The notes beneath the pieces are model-generated. The model did no database searches. It saw nothing but the letters and a program-made list of their open reading frames with translations, and was not told the origin of the DNA. DNA of 64,000 bases from Agromyces albus (GTDB lineage Bacteria > Actinomycetota > Actinomycetes > Actinomycetales > Microbacteriaceae): contig NZ_JAUSWX010000001.1 of the NCBI RefSeq assembly GCF_030815405.1, forward strand, positions 1,240,001 through 1,304,000, given 5' to 3'. Positions within the stretch are counted from its first letter, which is position 1; each line of letters starts with the position of its first letter. Positions 18,273 to 25,651 of this stretch are shown here, in pieces. Position numbers and translations under genes: made by a program.

Positions 18273-19034
18273 ATGCAGACCCTCGTCAAGCGACGCGACG
18301 ACGCCCCCGAAGGCTTCTTCGAAGCCGAGGCGGCCGGCTTGGGATGGCTCGCCGCGGCCGGCGGCGCACGCACGGTCGAGGTCGTGGCGGTCTCACCGGG
18401 CCGGATCGAGCTCGAGCGGGTCGAACAGGCAGCTCCGAACCGCGGGGCCGCCGTGGCGTTCGGTGCAGCCCTCGCCCGGACGCATGCAGCTGGGGCTGCC
18501 GCGTTCGGCGCACCGCCCGACGGATGGACCGGACCGCTCTTCATCGGCCGTCGCCGGTTGCCCGCGGCAGAGGAGCCCACGTGGGGCGCCTTCTACGCGC
18601 GTGACCGCGTGCTGCCCTATCTCCAGATCGCCGAGGAGGTCGGGAACACGACCGCCGCGGAGGGCCGGCTCGTCCGGCTGGCGGCCGAGGCGATCGCGGC
18701 CGGTGCGTTCGACGACGACGAGCCGCCGGCCCGAGTCCACGGCGACCTCTGGAACGGCAACGTGCTGTGGTCGGCCGACAGAGTGGTGCTCATCGATCCC
18801 GCGGCGCACGGCGGCCACCGCGAGACCGACCTCGCGATGCTCGCGCTGTTCGGCTGCCCGTTCCTCGGCGACGTGCTCGCGGCGTACGACCGTGCCGCGC
18901 CGCTCCGGCCGGGATGGCGTGAGCGCGTTCCGCTGCATCAGCTGCATCCGCTCGCGGTGCACGCGGCCGGACACGGTCGCGGGTACGGCGTCGCGCTCGC
19001 GGAGGCAGCCGAGGCGGTTCTGGAACTGGCGTGA
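18273..19034 (+). CDS. Fructosamine kinase-family protein
   Basis: A 253-residue member of the fructosamine/ketosamine-3-kinase family (aminoglycoside phosphotransferase-like fold). Diagnostic catalytic-loop elements are VHGDLWNGNVLW near residues 151-162 and VLIDPAAHGGHRETDLAML near 168-186. These enzymes phosphorylate sugar adducts on protein amines or free amines to repair glycation. It is shorter than the 290-residue homologues but ends normally. It begins just after the M28 terminator. Confidence 0.9.
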   Translation: MQTLVKRRDDAPEGFFEAEAAGLGWLAAAGGARTVEVVAVSPGRIELERVEQAAPNRGAAVAFGAALARTHAAGAAAFGAPPDGWTGPLFIGRRRLPAAEEPTWGAFYARDRVLPYLQIAEEVGNTTAAEGRLVRLAAEAIAAGAFDDDEPPARVHGDLWNGNVLWSADRVVLIDPAAHGGHRETDLAMLALFGCPFLGDVLAAYDRAAPLRPGWRERVPLHQLHPLAVHAAGHGRGYGVALAEAAEAVLELA

Positions 19035-19121
19035 CGGACGCGGGAATAGTTCGGGCGAGACATCCGTTCGGATAATTACATGCGAATGCATGAAAGAGAA
19101 ATGAGAGCCCAGGAGGGCGAG

Positions 19122-20264
19122 ATGCAGTTCGGAATCTTCACCGTCAGCGACATCACCCAAGACCCCACGACGGGTCGAACTCCGACCGAGAATGAGCGCA
19201 TCAAGGCGACCCTGGCCATCGCGAAGCACGCGGAGGAGGTCGGCCTCGATGTCTTCGCCCTCGGCGAGCACCACAACCCGCCGTTCTGGTCCTCCTCGCC
19301 CACGACGACGCTCGCCTACATCGCCGCGCAGACCTCGACCCTGCAGCTGTCGACCGCGACGACCCTGATCACGACCAACGACCCGGTGAAGATCGCCGAG
19401 GACTTCGCGATGCTGCAGCATGTCGCCGACGGTCGCATCGACCTCATGCTCGGCCGTGGCAACACCGGTCCCGTATACCCGTGGTTCGGCAAGGACATCC
19501 GCCAGGGCATCAACCTCGCGCTCGAGAACTACAGCCTCCTGCACCGCTTGTGGCGTGAGGACTTCGTCGACTGGGAGGGCCAGTTCCGTACGCCGCTCCA
19601 GGGCTTCCAGTCGACGCCGCGCCCGCTCGACGACGTGCCGCCGTTCGTCTGGCACGGCTCGATCCGCAGCCCCGAGATCGCGGAGCAGGCCGCCTATTAC
19701 GGCGATGGGTTCTTCGCGAACCACATCTTCTGGCCGGCATCCCACACCCAGCGCATGATCGCCCTCTACCGCCAGCGCTTCGAGCACTACGAGCACGGCA
19801 CCGCCGAACAGGCGATCGTCGGACTCGGCGGACAGGTGTTCATGCGCAAGAACTCGCAAGACGCAGTGCGGGAATTCCGCCCGTACTTCGACAACGCGCC
19901 GGTGTACGGGCATGGGCCGAGCCTCGAGGAGTTCACCTCGCAGACCCCGCTCACGGTCGGCAGCCCGCAGGAGGTCATCGACAAGACGCTCGGCTTCCGC
20001 GACTACGTGGGCGACTACCAGCGCCAGCTCTTCCTCATGGATCACGCCGGACTCCCACTGAAGACGGTGCTCGAGCAGCTCGACCTGCTCGGCGAGGAGG
20101 TCGTGCCGGTGCTGCGCCGCGAATTCGCGAAGGATCGGCCCGCCACGGTTCCGGATGCCCCGACCCACGCCTCGCTCGTCGCGGCGCGCAACGCCGCCGC
20201 ATCGGTCACGGCCGCCGCGCCCCAGGGTGCCGCCTTCGGCGCCGCAGCCGTGAAGGGGGCTTGA
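19122..20264 (+). CDS. CE1758-type FMN-dependent luciferase-like monooxygenase
   Basis: A 380-residue class flavin-dependent (LLM) oxidoreductase of the TIM-barrel luciferase fold: MQFGIFTVSDITQDP at the start, FALGEHHNPPFWSSSP, then GRIDLMLGRGNTGPVYPWFG. This fits the CE1758 subgroup known to occur beside an FMN reductase, which is exactly the next gene two bp downstream. Substrate is unknown. ATG 19122 has an AGGAGG site; two upstream in-frame ATGs lack one. Confidence 0.9.
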   Translation: MQFGIFTVSDITQDPTTGRTPTENERIKATLAIAKHAEEVGLDVFALGEHHNPPFWSSSPTTTLAYIAAQTSTLQLSTATTLITTNDPVKIAEDFAMLQHVADGRIDLMLGRGNTGPVYPWFGKDIRQGINLALENYSLLHRLWREDFVDWEGQFRTPLQGFQSTPRPLDDVPPFVWHGSIRSPEIAEQAAYYGDGFFANHIFWPASHTQRMIALYRQRFEHYEHGTAEQAIVGLGGQVFMRKNSQDAVREFRPYFDNAPVYGHGPSLEEFTSQTPLTVGSPQEVIDKTLGFRDYVGDYQRQLFLMDHAGLPLKTVLEQLDLLGEEVVPVLRREFAKDRPATVPDAPTHASLVAARNAAASVTAAAPQGAAFGAAAVKGA

Positions 20265-20266
20265 CC

Positions 20267-20896
20267 ATGACCACGCGAACCATCGCCGTCGTCTCGGCAG
20301 GCCTCAGCCAGCCTTCCTCCACGCGCATGCTCGCCGACAAGCTCGCCGACGCCACGGTCTCGAAGCTCGCCGCCCAAGACGTCGAGGCGATCGTCGAGAC
20401 CTTCGAGCTGCGCGACGTCGCCACCGACATCACGAACCACCTGCTGACGGGCTTCCCGAGTCCGAGGCTCGAGGCGGTCATCGACGCGGTCACCGGGGCC
20501 GACGGTCTCATCGCCGTCACGCCGATCTTCACGACGAGCTACTCGGGCCTCTTCAAGTCGTTCTTCGACGTCGTCGGCTCCGACACCCTCGTCGATCTCC
20601 CGGTCGTCATCGGGGCGACCGCCGGCACGCCGCGCCACTCGCTCGCGCTCGACTACGCGCTGCGTCCGATGTTCACCTACCTGCACGCGGTCGTGGCGCC
20701 GACCGGCGTCTTCGCCGCGACGGGGGACTGGGGCGACTCGGCCGACAGCGTGAAGACACTGCCCGATCGCATCGACCGCGCGGCCCGCGAGCTCGCGGCG
20801 CTTGTCGCCGCGAGCGACCGCTCGTCGAAGGTACGGGATCCGTTCGCCCTCGAGCGCCCGTTCGGGAACCTCATCGGCGGCCTCGCGGGGGAATAG
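20267..20896 (+). CDS. CE1759-type NAD(P)H-dependent FMN reductase
   Basis: A 209-residue flavodoxin-like FMN reductase. The FMN-binding loop is GLSQPSSTRMLAD near residues 12-24, and VTPIFTTSYSGLFKSFFDVV is the conserved second motif. It starts two bp after the monooxygenase stop, so the two form an operon in which this enzyme supplies reduced FMN to the monooxygenase. ATG 20267 is the only sensible start. Confidence 0.92.
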   Translation: MTTRTIAVVSAGLSQPSSTRMLADKLADATVSKLAAQDVEAIVETFELRDVATDITNHLLTGFPSPRLEAVIDAVTGADGLIAVTPIFTTSYSGLFKSFFDVVGSDTLVDLPVVIGATAGTPRHSLALDYALRPMFTYLHAVVAPTGVFAATGDWGDSADSVKTLPDRIDRAARELAALVAASDRSSKVRDPFALERPFGNLIGGLAGE

Positions 20897-20916
20897 CGGC
20901 GGCGTAGAACGCGCGG

Positions 20917-20960
20917 TGCTCCCGGCAGCACGACGAGGCTGCCGGGAGCATCTCTGCTTC
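20917..20960 (+). terminator. Strong hairpin after the FMN reductase gene
   Basis: A perfect 13-bp stem TGCTCCCGGCAGC/GCTGCCGGGAGCA (20917-20929 with 20938-20950) with an 8-nt loop, followed by TCTCTGCTTC, 20 bp after the stop. It lies directly beside a possible minus-strand reading-frame end at 20959 and could terminate both ways. Confidence 0.85.
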
Positions 20961-21150
20961 AGTCCTGCACGAGGTCGCGCGCCCTAAAGCGGAGGAGCCC
21001 GAGCGTCCACAGCGGGGCCGAACCGCCCTGCGACGCGCCGTAGCCGGCGTCGAGCAGGAACCCGGCCACAGCGAGGATGCCGAGACGACACAGGCGTATG
21101 GCACGGTCGCAAACTTCTTCGAAACCGGCTGGCGCGATCGCAGCTAATGT
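20959..21150 (-). other. Long gap with a possible small ORF or gene remnant
   Basis: The 440-bp interval 20897-21336 holds the terminator above and no certain gene. On the minus strand, one frame is open from about 21160 to a stop at 20959-20961. Its last 45 or so codons (reading LGILAVAGFLLDAGYGASQ and ending RFRARDLVQD) have the strong G/C third-position bias of real genes, whereas the upstream half does not. No ATG or GTG start is available in that frame. An ATG in the next frame lies just upstream, so a frameshifted remnant is possible. No family is recognised. The rest, to 21336, is AT-richer upstream DNA of the next gene. Confidence 0.3.
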
Positions 21151-21336
21151 GAGGAAACGTCATATTGGGTCTTCCCGCTCTTTGGCGGCGCGAGTACCGT
21201 GGCCGACGGAGACGCGGTCGGGAGCCTGCGGATGCCGCCCGAAGACTCGTTCGGCCTGCGTGTAGACGGGGGTGTTCGTGGTGCCGTCGGCCGGTCACCG
21301 GCCGCACTGACAATTGGCAACCCGAAGGAAACACTC

Positions 21337-21807
21337 ATGTCCATTCGTCGAACACTCGCCGTGCTCGCCACGGCGGCCGCACTCACACTCGTCGCTGCAA
21401 GTCCCGCTCTGGCCGCTAGCCCGCACTTCGTCTCGGCATCTGCGTCCGCGACGGGCGCGACGCTGACAGTCAAGTTCAAGGAGGCCGGGCTCGGGGCAAA
21501 TCAGGAAATCGTCTACGAAGCCAAGGCGACGCTCAACGCGGACTACGGATGCGTCAACAAGGGCGGCAACAGGCCGAGCGATCCGAAGAAGACCCACATC
21601 GAACAGGACGTTACCGAGACTGACACGTTCAGCTCGGGGAAGAACGGCCAAATCACTGCGTCGATCACGCTCAGTGCACCTACAGCGTCCGAGGTGCTGA
21701 GCTGCCCGCCCGGACAGACCGCGACAACGTTCCTGGTCGAATGGACGAACGTCTCGATCACAGACACGACCAACAACGTGAAGCGCGACATCCCGGGCAC
21801 ATTCTAG
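21337..21807 (+). CDS. Secreted protein of unknown function
   Basis: A 156-residue protein with a clear signal peptide (residues 1-28, ending SPALAAS). The mature part of about 128 residues is Thr/Lys-rich and predicted beta-rich. It has two Cys (YGCVNKGG, LSCPPGQT) that could form one disulfide. No domain is recognised; the pattern resembles small immunoglobulin-like exported proteins of actinobacteria. A GAAGGAA site precedes ATG 21337. It is monocistronic, bounded by a strong terminator. Confidence 0.8.
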   Translation: MSIRRTLAVLATAAALTLVAASPALAASPHFVSASASATGATLTVKFKEAGLGANQEIVYEAKATLNADYGCVNKGGNRPSDPKKTHIEQDVTETDTFSSGKNGQITASITLSAPTASEVLSCPPGQTATTFLVEWTNVSITDTTNNVKRDIPGTF

Positions 21808-21819
21808 ATCGAAAGGAGT

Positions 21820-21853
21820 GAGAAGCGGGAAGGGCGTGCCCTTCCCGCTTCTC
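21820..21853 (+). terminator. 15-bp perfect terminator hairpin
   Basis: A perfect 15-bp stem GAGAAGCGGGAAGGG/CCCTTCCCGCTTCTC with a CGTG loop, 12 bp after the stop of the secreted-protein gene. It lies between convergent genes, so it may also end the DedA transcript. Confidence 0.88.
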
Positions 21854-21901
21854 GCTGCGCGCCGGTCGGGTGCAGGCGCCAGCTCACCGCATCGTTGCTC
21901 C

Positions 21902-22522
21902 CTACGGCCCGCGATCATCGTCAGGGCGCGGAGCCATCCGGGCGCCGAACCCAGCGACCACGCGGTCGACGACGAGGCCGAGCAGGATCGCGATGGGGAT
22001 CGAGATCACCACCGCGAGGAGCGGGCTCTCGGGGAGCGCGCTTCCCACGACGGCCCCGATGGTGACGTTGTAGCCCGCCCACGCGACACCGGCTGCCAAG
22101 GAGAGCGGCAGGTACCGCCGGAGCGGCACGCGACCCGCGCCGGCCGCGATGTTCACCGCGATCCTTGCGAACGGCACGTACCTGGCCGTGAACACGAGCA
22201 CCGCGGTTCGACGATGCACGCCGAGCATCGCACGGTCGATCGCCGCGGCCACTCGTGCCCGGCGCTGCCAGCGCCAGCGGTCGACGCCGATGCGGCGGCC
22301 CATGAGGTAGCAGAGCCCGTCGCCGACGACCGCGCCGGCGGCAGCGACCGCGATGGTGGCGCCGACCGCCGGATCGCCGGTCGTCGCGGCCAGCGCGCCC
22401 AGCGCGACGACGGCGGTCTCGCTCGGCAGCACGACGAGGAACGCGTCGCCCACGACGAGCGCGAACAGCGCCGGAAGCAGCCACGGCGAGGCCGCGAGAC
22501 CGATGATCCACGCAGCATCCAC
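21902..22522 (-). CDS. DedA-family membrane protein
   Basis: A 206-residue DedA/VTT-domain protein with about five hydrophobic segments. Conserved features are VLPSETAVVALGALA, GDGLCYLMGRRIG and FTARYVPFARIAVNIAAG, including the membrane-embedded Glu and the Arg pair needed in E. coli DedA members. DedA proteins are linked to lipid scrambling/undecaprenyl-phosphate recycling and proton-dependent homeostasis. It is shorter at the N-terminus than average but retains the core. Confidence 0.88.
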   Translation of the reverse strand: MDAAWIIGLAASPWLLPALFALVVGDAFLVVLPSETAVVALGALAATTGDPAVGATIAVAAAGAVVGDGLCYLMGRRIGVDRWRWQRRARVAAAIDRAMLGVHRRTAVLVFTARYVPFARIAVNIAAGAGRVPLRRYLPLSLAAGVAWAGYNVTIGAVVGSALPESPLLAVVISIPIAILLGLVVDRVVAGFGARMAPRPDDDRGP

Positions 22523-22590
22523 CCGGCCGTTCTAGCGGAACTGGGTGAACAACCGGCGACGTGCCGGCATATCGCTCGCTGCGCGCTGAC

Positions 22591-22797
22591 TCAGTCGTCG
22601 AGCACGAAGGTGACCTCGAGCGTCACCGACCAAGCGGTGATCTTCCCCTCTTTCGCTTCGACCTTCTGCTCCTTGATCCACGCACCGCTGACGTGGCGCA
22701 GCGTCTGCGAGGCACGGGCGACGCCCGCCGCGACGGCGTCTTCGAAGCTCGTATCGGATCGGACCGTGATGGTGGTGACACGTGCGACGGATGACAT
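22591..22797 (-). CDS. Dodecin (flavin-storage protein)
   Basis: A 68-residue protein of standard dodecin length. The pattern SSVARVTTITVRSDTSFEDA, GVARASQTLRHVSGAWI and EGKITAWSVTLEVTFVLDD matches bacterial dodecins that form 12-mers and bind FMN or its breakdown products. An AGGAGG-type site (ccttgaatg on the plus strand reads as ribosome site) is 7-10 nt upstream of ATG 22797. Confidence 0.93.
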   Translation of the reverse strand: MSSVARVTTITVRSDTSFEDAVAAGVARASQTLRHVSGAWIKEQKVEAKEGKITAWSVTLEVTFVLDD

Positions 22798-23014
22798 GGC
22801 ATTCCTCCTTGAATGAAACGTGCATGCGTACGTCCCCCATCATCCGCCCGACCGTCGACGAAAGCGAGCGACCTCTGCCCACGGCATCCGCCGGCGGTCG
22901 CCCGCTGACGCGCCGTCGACGGGCCGACGAACGGCAACCGACGGCTCGGTGAACCCTCGGCGCTCACGCCCGAATCGGCGAGCGGCGATCCCGTCGTGCG
23001 CTCACGCTGGAAGC

Positions 23015-25063
23015 GTGAAGGTCGTCCTCCTCGCAGAATCGTTCCTCCCGCACATGAACGGGGTGACGCACTCGCTGTTGCAGGCGCTGCGCCATCTCGA
23101 GCGACGCGGCCACGAGGCCCTCGTCATCGCGCCGCGCTCCGGCCCGATCGACGAGCCCCTCTTCGGTGCCCGCACCGTGCTCCTGCCGTCGATGCCGTTG
23201 CCGAGCTATCCCGACGTGCGCGTCACCCTCGCGAGCGTGCCTCGGCTCGCGTCGGTCATCCGCGACTTCGGCGCCGACGTCATGCACCTCGCGTCGCCGT
23301 TCGTGCTCGGCTGGCGCGGGCTCGCCGCTGCCGAGGCGGTGGGTATCCCCACGATCGCGGTGTACCAGACCGACATCCCCTCGTACGCCGAACGGTACGG
23401 CGTGCCGGGCGCGGCCCCTGCGCTCACTCGGCATCTCGGGCGCCTGCACCGCAGGGCGACGCTCACGCTCGCGCCGTCGTCGTCGGCGCTCGATCGCCTC
23501 GGCGGTCTCGGCGTCGACAGCTTGCGACTGTGGCGCCGCGGTGTCGACACCGAACGATTCGCTCCGTCGCGCCGAAGCGAGGCCTGGCGACGCGACGTCG
23601 CACCCGGTGGAGAGGTCGTCGTCGGCTACGTCGGCCGACTGGCCGCCGAGAAGCAAGTGGAGGATCTCCGCGCGATCGCCGACCTCGACGGCACCCGCCT
23701 CGTCATCATCGGCGACGGTCCGTCGAGGCCGGCACTCGAGCGGATGCTGCCCGCTGCGCGGTTCACGGGGTTCCTCGGAGGGGATGCGCTCGCCGAGGCC
23801 ATGGCGAGCATCGACGTCTTCGTACACCCGGGGGAGAGCGAGACCTTCTGCCAGACGATCCAGGAGGCGCTCGCGAGCGGTGTCCCGGTCGTCGCCACCG
23901 GGCGCGGAGGGCCGCTCGACCTCGTGCAGAACAGCGTGAACGGATGGCTCTACCGGCCGGGCGACCTCGAAGAGCTCCGCGAGCGCGTGCGCGACCTGAC
24001 CGGTGACGATGCGAAGCGCCGGGCGTTCGGCGTGGAGGCCCGCCGTGCCGTCGCCGGTCGGGGCTGGGACAGGCTCGGCGACGAGCTCATCGGCCACTAC
24101 GGCGAGGCGAGGCGGTTGCACTCGGCCGGTCGCTCGGCCGTCCGGCCGGTCGAACATCCGGCCCGCCCGAAGGCGGCGGCGACCCCGGTCGCGGCGAGCG
24201 AATGGGCGCAGGATGGCGGAGCGGCATCCGTACCGACCGCTGCGCCGCGCTGGCGCCGGTACGTGGCCGTCGGCGACTCGCTCACCGAGGGACTGTGCGA
24301 CACGTCGCGGATGCCGGAGGGGGAGTTCCGCGGCTGGGCCGACCGGCTCGCAATGCTGCTCGCGCTCTCGAGCCCGGCCGAGCGCGTCGACTATGCCAAC
24401 CTCGCGGTGCGAAGCCGCAAAGTCGCCGATGTCGTCGATCGCCAGGTACCGATCGCGGCGGCGCTCGACGCCGATCTCGTGACGGTGCTCGTCGGCGGCA
24501 ACGACCTCGTCGGGCGCCGTGCCGATGCCCGTCGCCTCGCCGATCGTCTCGGCTCCGGCATCAAGGCACTGCGTGCGACGGGATGCGACGTGCTTGTCGT
24601 CACCGCCTTTATGCCGCGGCGGCCGGCCGCCCGCCTCTTCGAGGCACGATTCGCGGCGTTCAACACGCGGCTTCGCGAGGTCGCACACGAGCACGGTGCG
24701 ATGCTGCTCGACGTCGACGCTCATCCCGAGCTCGTCGAGCGCCCGCGTTGGTCCGAGGACCGCGTGCACTTGAACGCCGCGGGGCATCGCGGTCTCGCGT
24801 ATGCCGCGGCACGCGTGCTCGGAGTGCCCGACGCGGTCGAGCTCGGCGCCCTCGAACTCGCGATGCACGACGCCGACGAGTCACCGGCGCAAGAGCTCGG
24901 CGACCTCGAATGGCTGCGCCGCCATGCCGTGCCATGGGCGCTCCGGCGGCTGGCCGGGCGCACGGCGGGCGACGGGAGATCGCCCAAGCGTGAGGCGATC
25001 ACGCCCGTCGCGGTGCAGGCGAGGCAGAATACGCGCTCGCGGCGCGGGCCGGTGTCGCGGTGA
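23015..25063 (+). CDS. Fusion of a GT4 glycosyltransferase and an SGNH/GDSL hydrolase
   Basis: One 682-residue frame with two domains. Residues 1-375 are a GT-B fold family-4 glycosyltransferase: KVVLLAESFLPHMNGVTHSL at the start, YVGRLAAEKQVEDL, and HPGESETFCQTIQEALASGV, the EX7E region. A Pro/Ala linker (about 376-410) leads to an SGNH hydrolase at about 412-600: YVAVGDSLTEG (Ser nucleophile, near 420), VTVLVGGNDLV (Asn block) and WSEDRVHLNAAGH (Asp and His). It resembles mannosyltransferases of the PimB/MgtA type, with an esterase joined. GTG 23015 is the start; no signal peptide is present, so both act in the cytoplasm or at the inner membrane face. Confidence 0.88.
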   Translation: MKVVLLAESFLPHMNGVTHSLLQALRHLERRGHEALVIAPRSGPIDEPLFGARTVLLPSMPLPSYPDVRVTLASVPRLASVIRDFGADVMHLASPFVLGWRGLAAAEAVGIPTIAVYQTDIPSYAERYGVPGAAPALTRHLGRLHRRATLTLAPSSSALDRLGGLGVDSLRLWRRGVDTERFAPSRRSEAWRRDVAPGGEVVVGYVGRLAAEKQVEDLRAIADLDGTRLVIIGDGPSRPALERMLPAARFTGFLGGDALAEAMASIDVFVHPGESETFCQTIQEALASGVPVVATGRGGPLDLVQNSVNGWLYRPGDLEELRERVRDLTGDDAKRRAFGVEARRAVAGRGWDRLGDELIGHYGEARRLHSAGRSAVRPVEHPARPKAAATPVAASEWAQDGGAASVPTAAPRWRRYVAVGDSLTEGLCDTSRMPEGEFRGWADRLAMLLALSSPAERVDYANLAVRSRKVADVVDRQVPIAAALDADLVTVLVGGNDLVGRRADARRLADRLGSGIKALRATGCDVLVVTAFMPRRPAARLFEARFAAFNTRLREVAHEHGAMLLDVDAHPELVERPRWSEDRVHLNAAGHRGLAYAAARVLGVPDAVELGALELAMHDADESPAQELGDLEWLRRHAVPWALRRLAGRTAGDGRSPKREAITPVAVQARQNTRSRRGPVSR

Positions 25064-25072
25064 GCCGGCCGC

Positions 25073-25264
25073 TCAGCCGCTCTTGCGACGGAACTCGCGC
25101 TGCTTCTCAGCGGGGCCGTGGGTGTTCTGCACCGCTGAGCCACCGTCGAGGTGCGATTCGCCGGACCGCTTCTCGGCCGCCTTCTTCTTGCGATCGAGGG
25201 CCTCGCGGAACTTGCGCTTCGTCTCCTCGGAGGCGCCGGTGTTGGTCTGCTCGTCGGAAGTCAT
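25073..25264 (-). CDS. DUF5302 small protein
   Basis: A 63-residue highly charged protein starting MTSDEQTNTGASEETKRKF, with a Lys/Arg-rich centre (EALDRKKKAAEKR) and C-terminus GPAEKQREFRRKSG. This is the pattern of the short actinobacterial DUF5302 family of unknown function. ATG 25264 gives the standard length; the frame is open further upstream but without resemblance. Confidence 0.8.
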   Translation of the reverse strand: MTSDEQTNTGASEETKRKFREALDRKKKAAEKRSGESHLDGGSAVQNTHGPAEKQREFRRKSG

Positions 25265-25439
25265 GCCTTCGAGTCTGCCATGGAAATACTTCACGAGCCG
25301 CTTCACGGATGCCGCGGCGCCGGACATCCGCGTCCCGACTCGCGACGGCGGGAATACCCTCCTCTGCTAGAGTTGGAGCGGTCACCCGATGGGTTGCCGT
25401 CGTCTGAGGTGCCGCGAAGCGGTGCCGCATCCGCTCGGA

Positions 25440-25640
25440 TGCAGGCGCACAACTGAATATCGAGCACCGACGGAGCAGGCCGGCAGGAAGCTGGTCCCCT
25501 GTGGTGGATCACCAACCGACGCGGATGGTGGACTTCTACTGGTGGCCAGCGTGAGCGCATCGACCTGATGTTTTTCGTACTGCCTGTTCCCTGCTCCCGA
25601 GTATGAGTCGCGCCCACACGGGGAGCGACGTAAAACAAAG
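25440..25640 (+). ncRNA. Probable Actino-pnp leader RNA
   Basis: The 387-bp gap 25265-25651 ends in a long pnp leader. Short conserved-looking hairpins are visible: CCGGC-aggaa-GCTGG inside CAGG/CCTG (about 25480-25505), GGTG-gat-CACC (about 25505-25515) and CTGG-tgg-CCAG (about 25540-25552). Known background: Rfam describes an Actino-pnp RNA motif in the 5' UTR of actinomycete pnp genes. The match here is from position and structure, not from a covariance search. It may mediate feedback control of pnp by RNase processing. Confidence 0.55.
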
Positions 25641-25651
25641 GAGAAGACCTC

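Noticed and set aside
16454..18580. 708-codon minus-strand ORF opposite the M28 peptidase
   Set aside because: Antisense shadow; the plus-strand gene has all catalytic motifs and a signal peptide.
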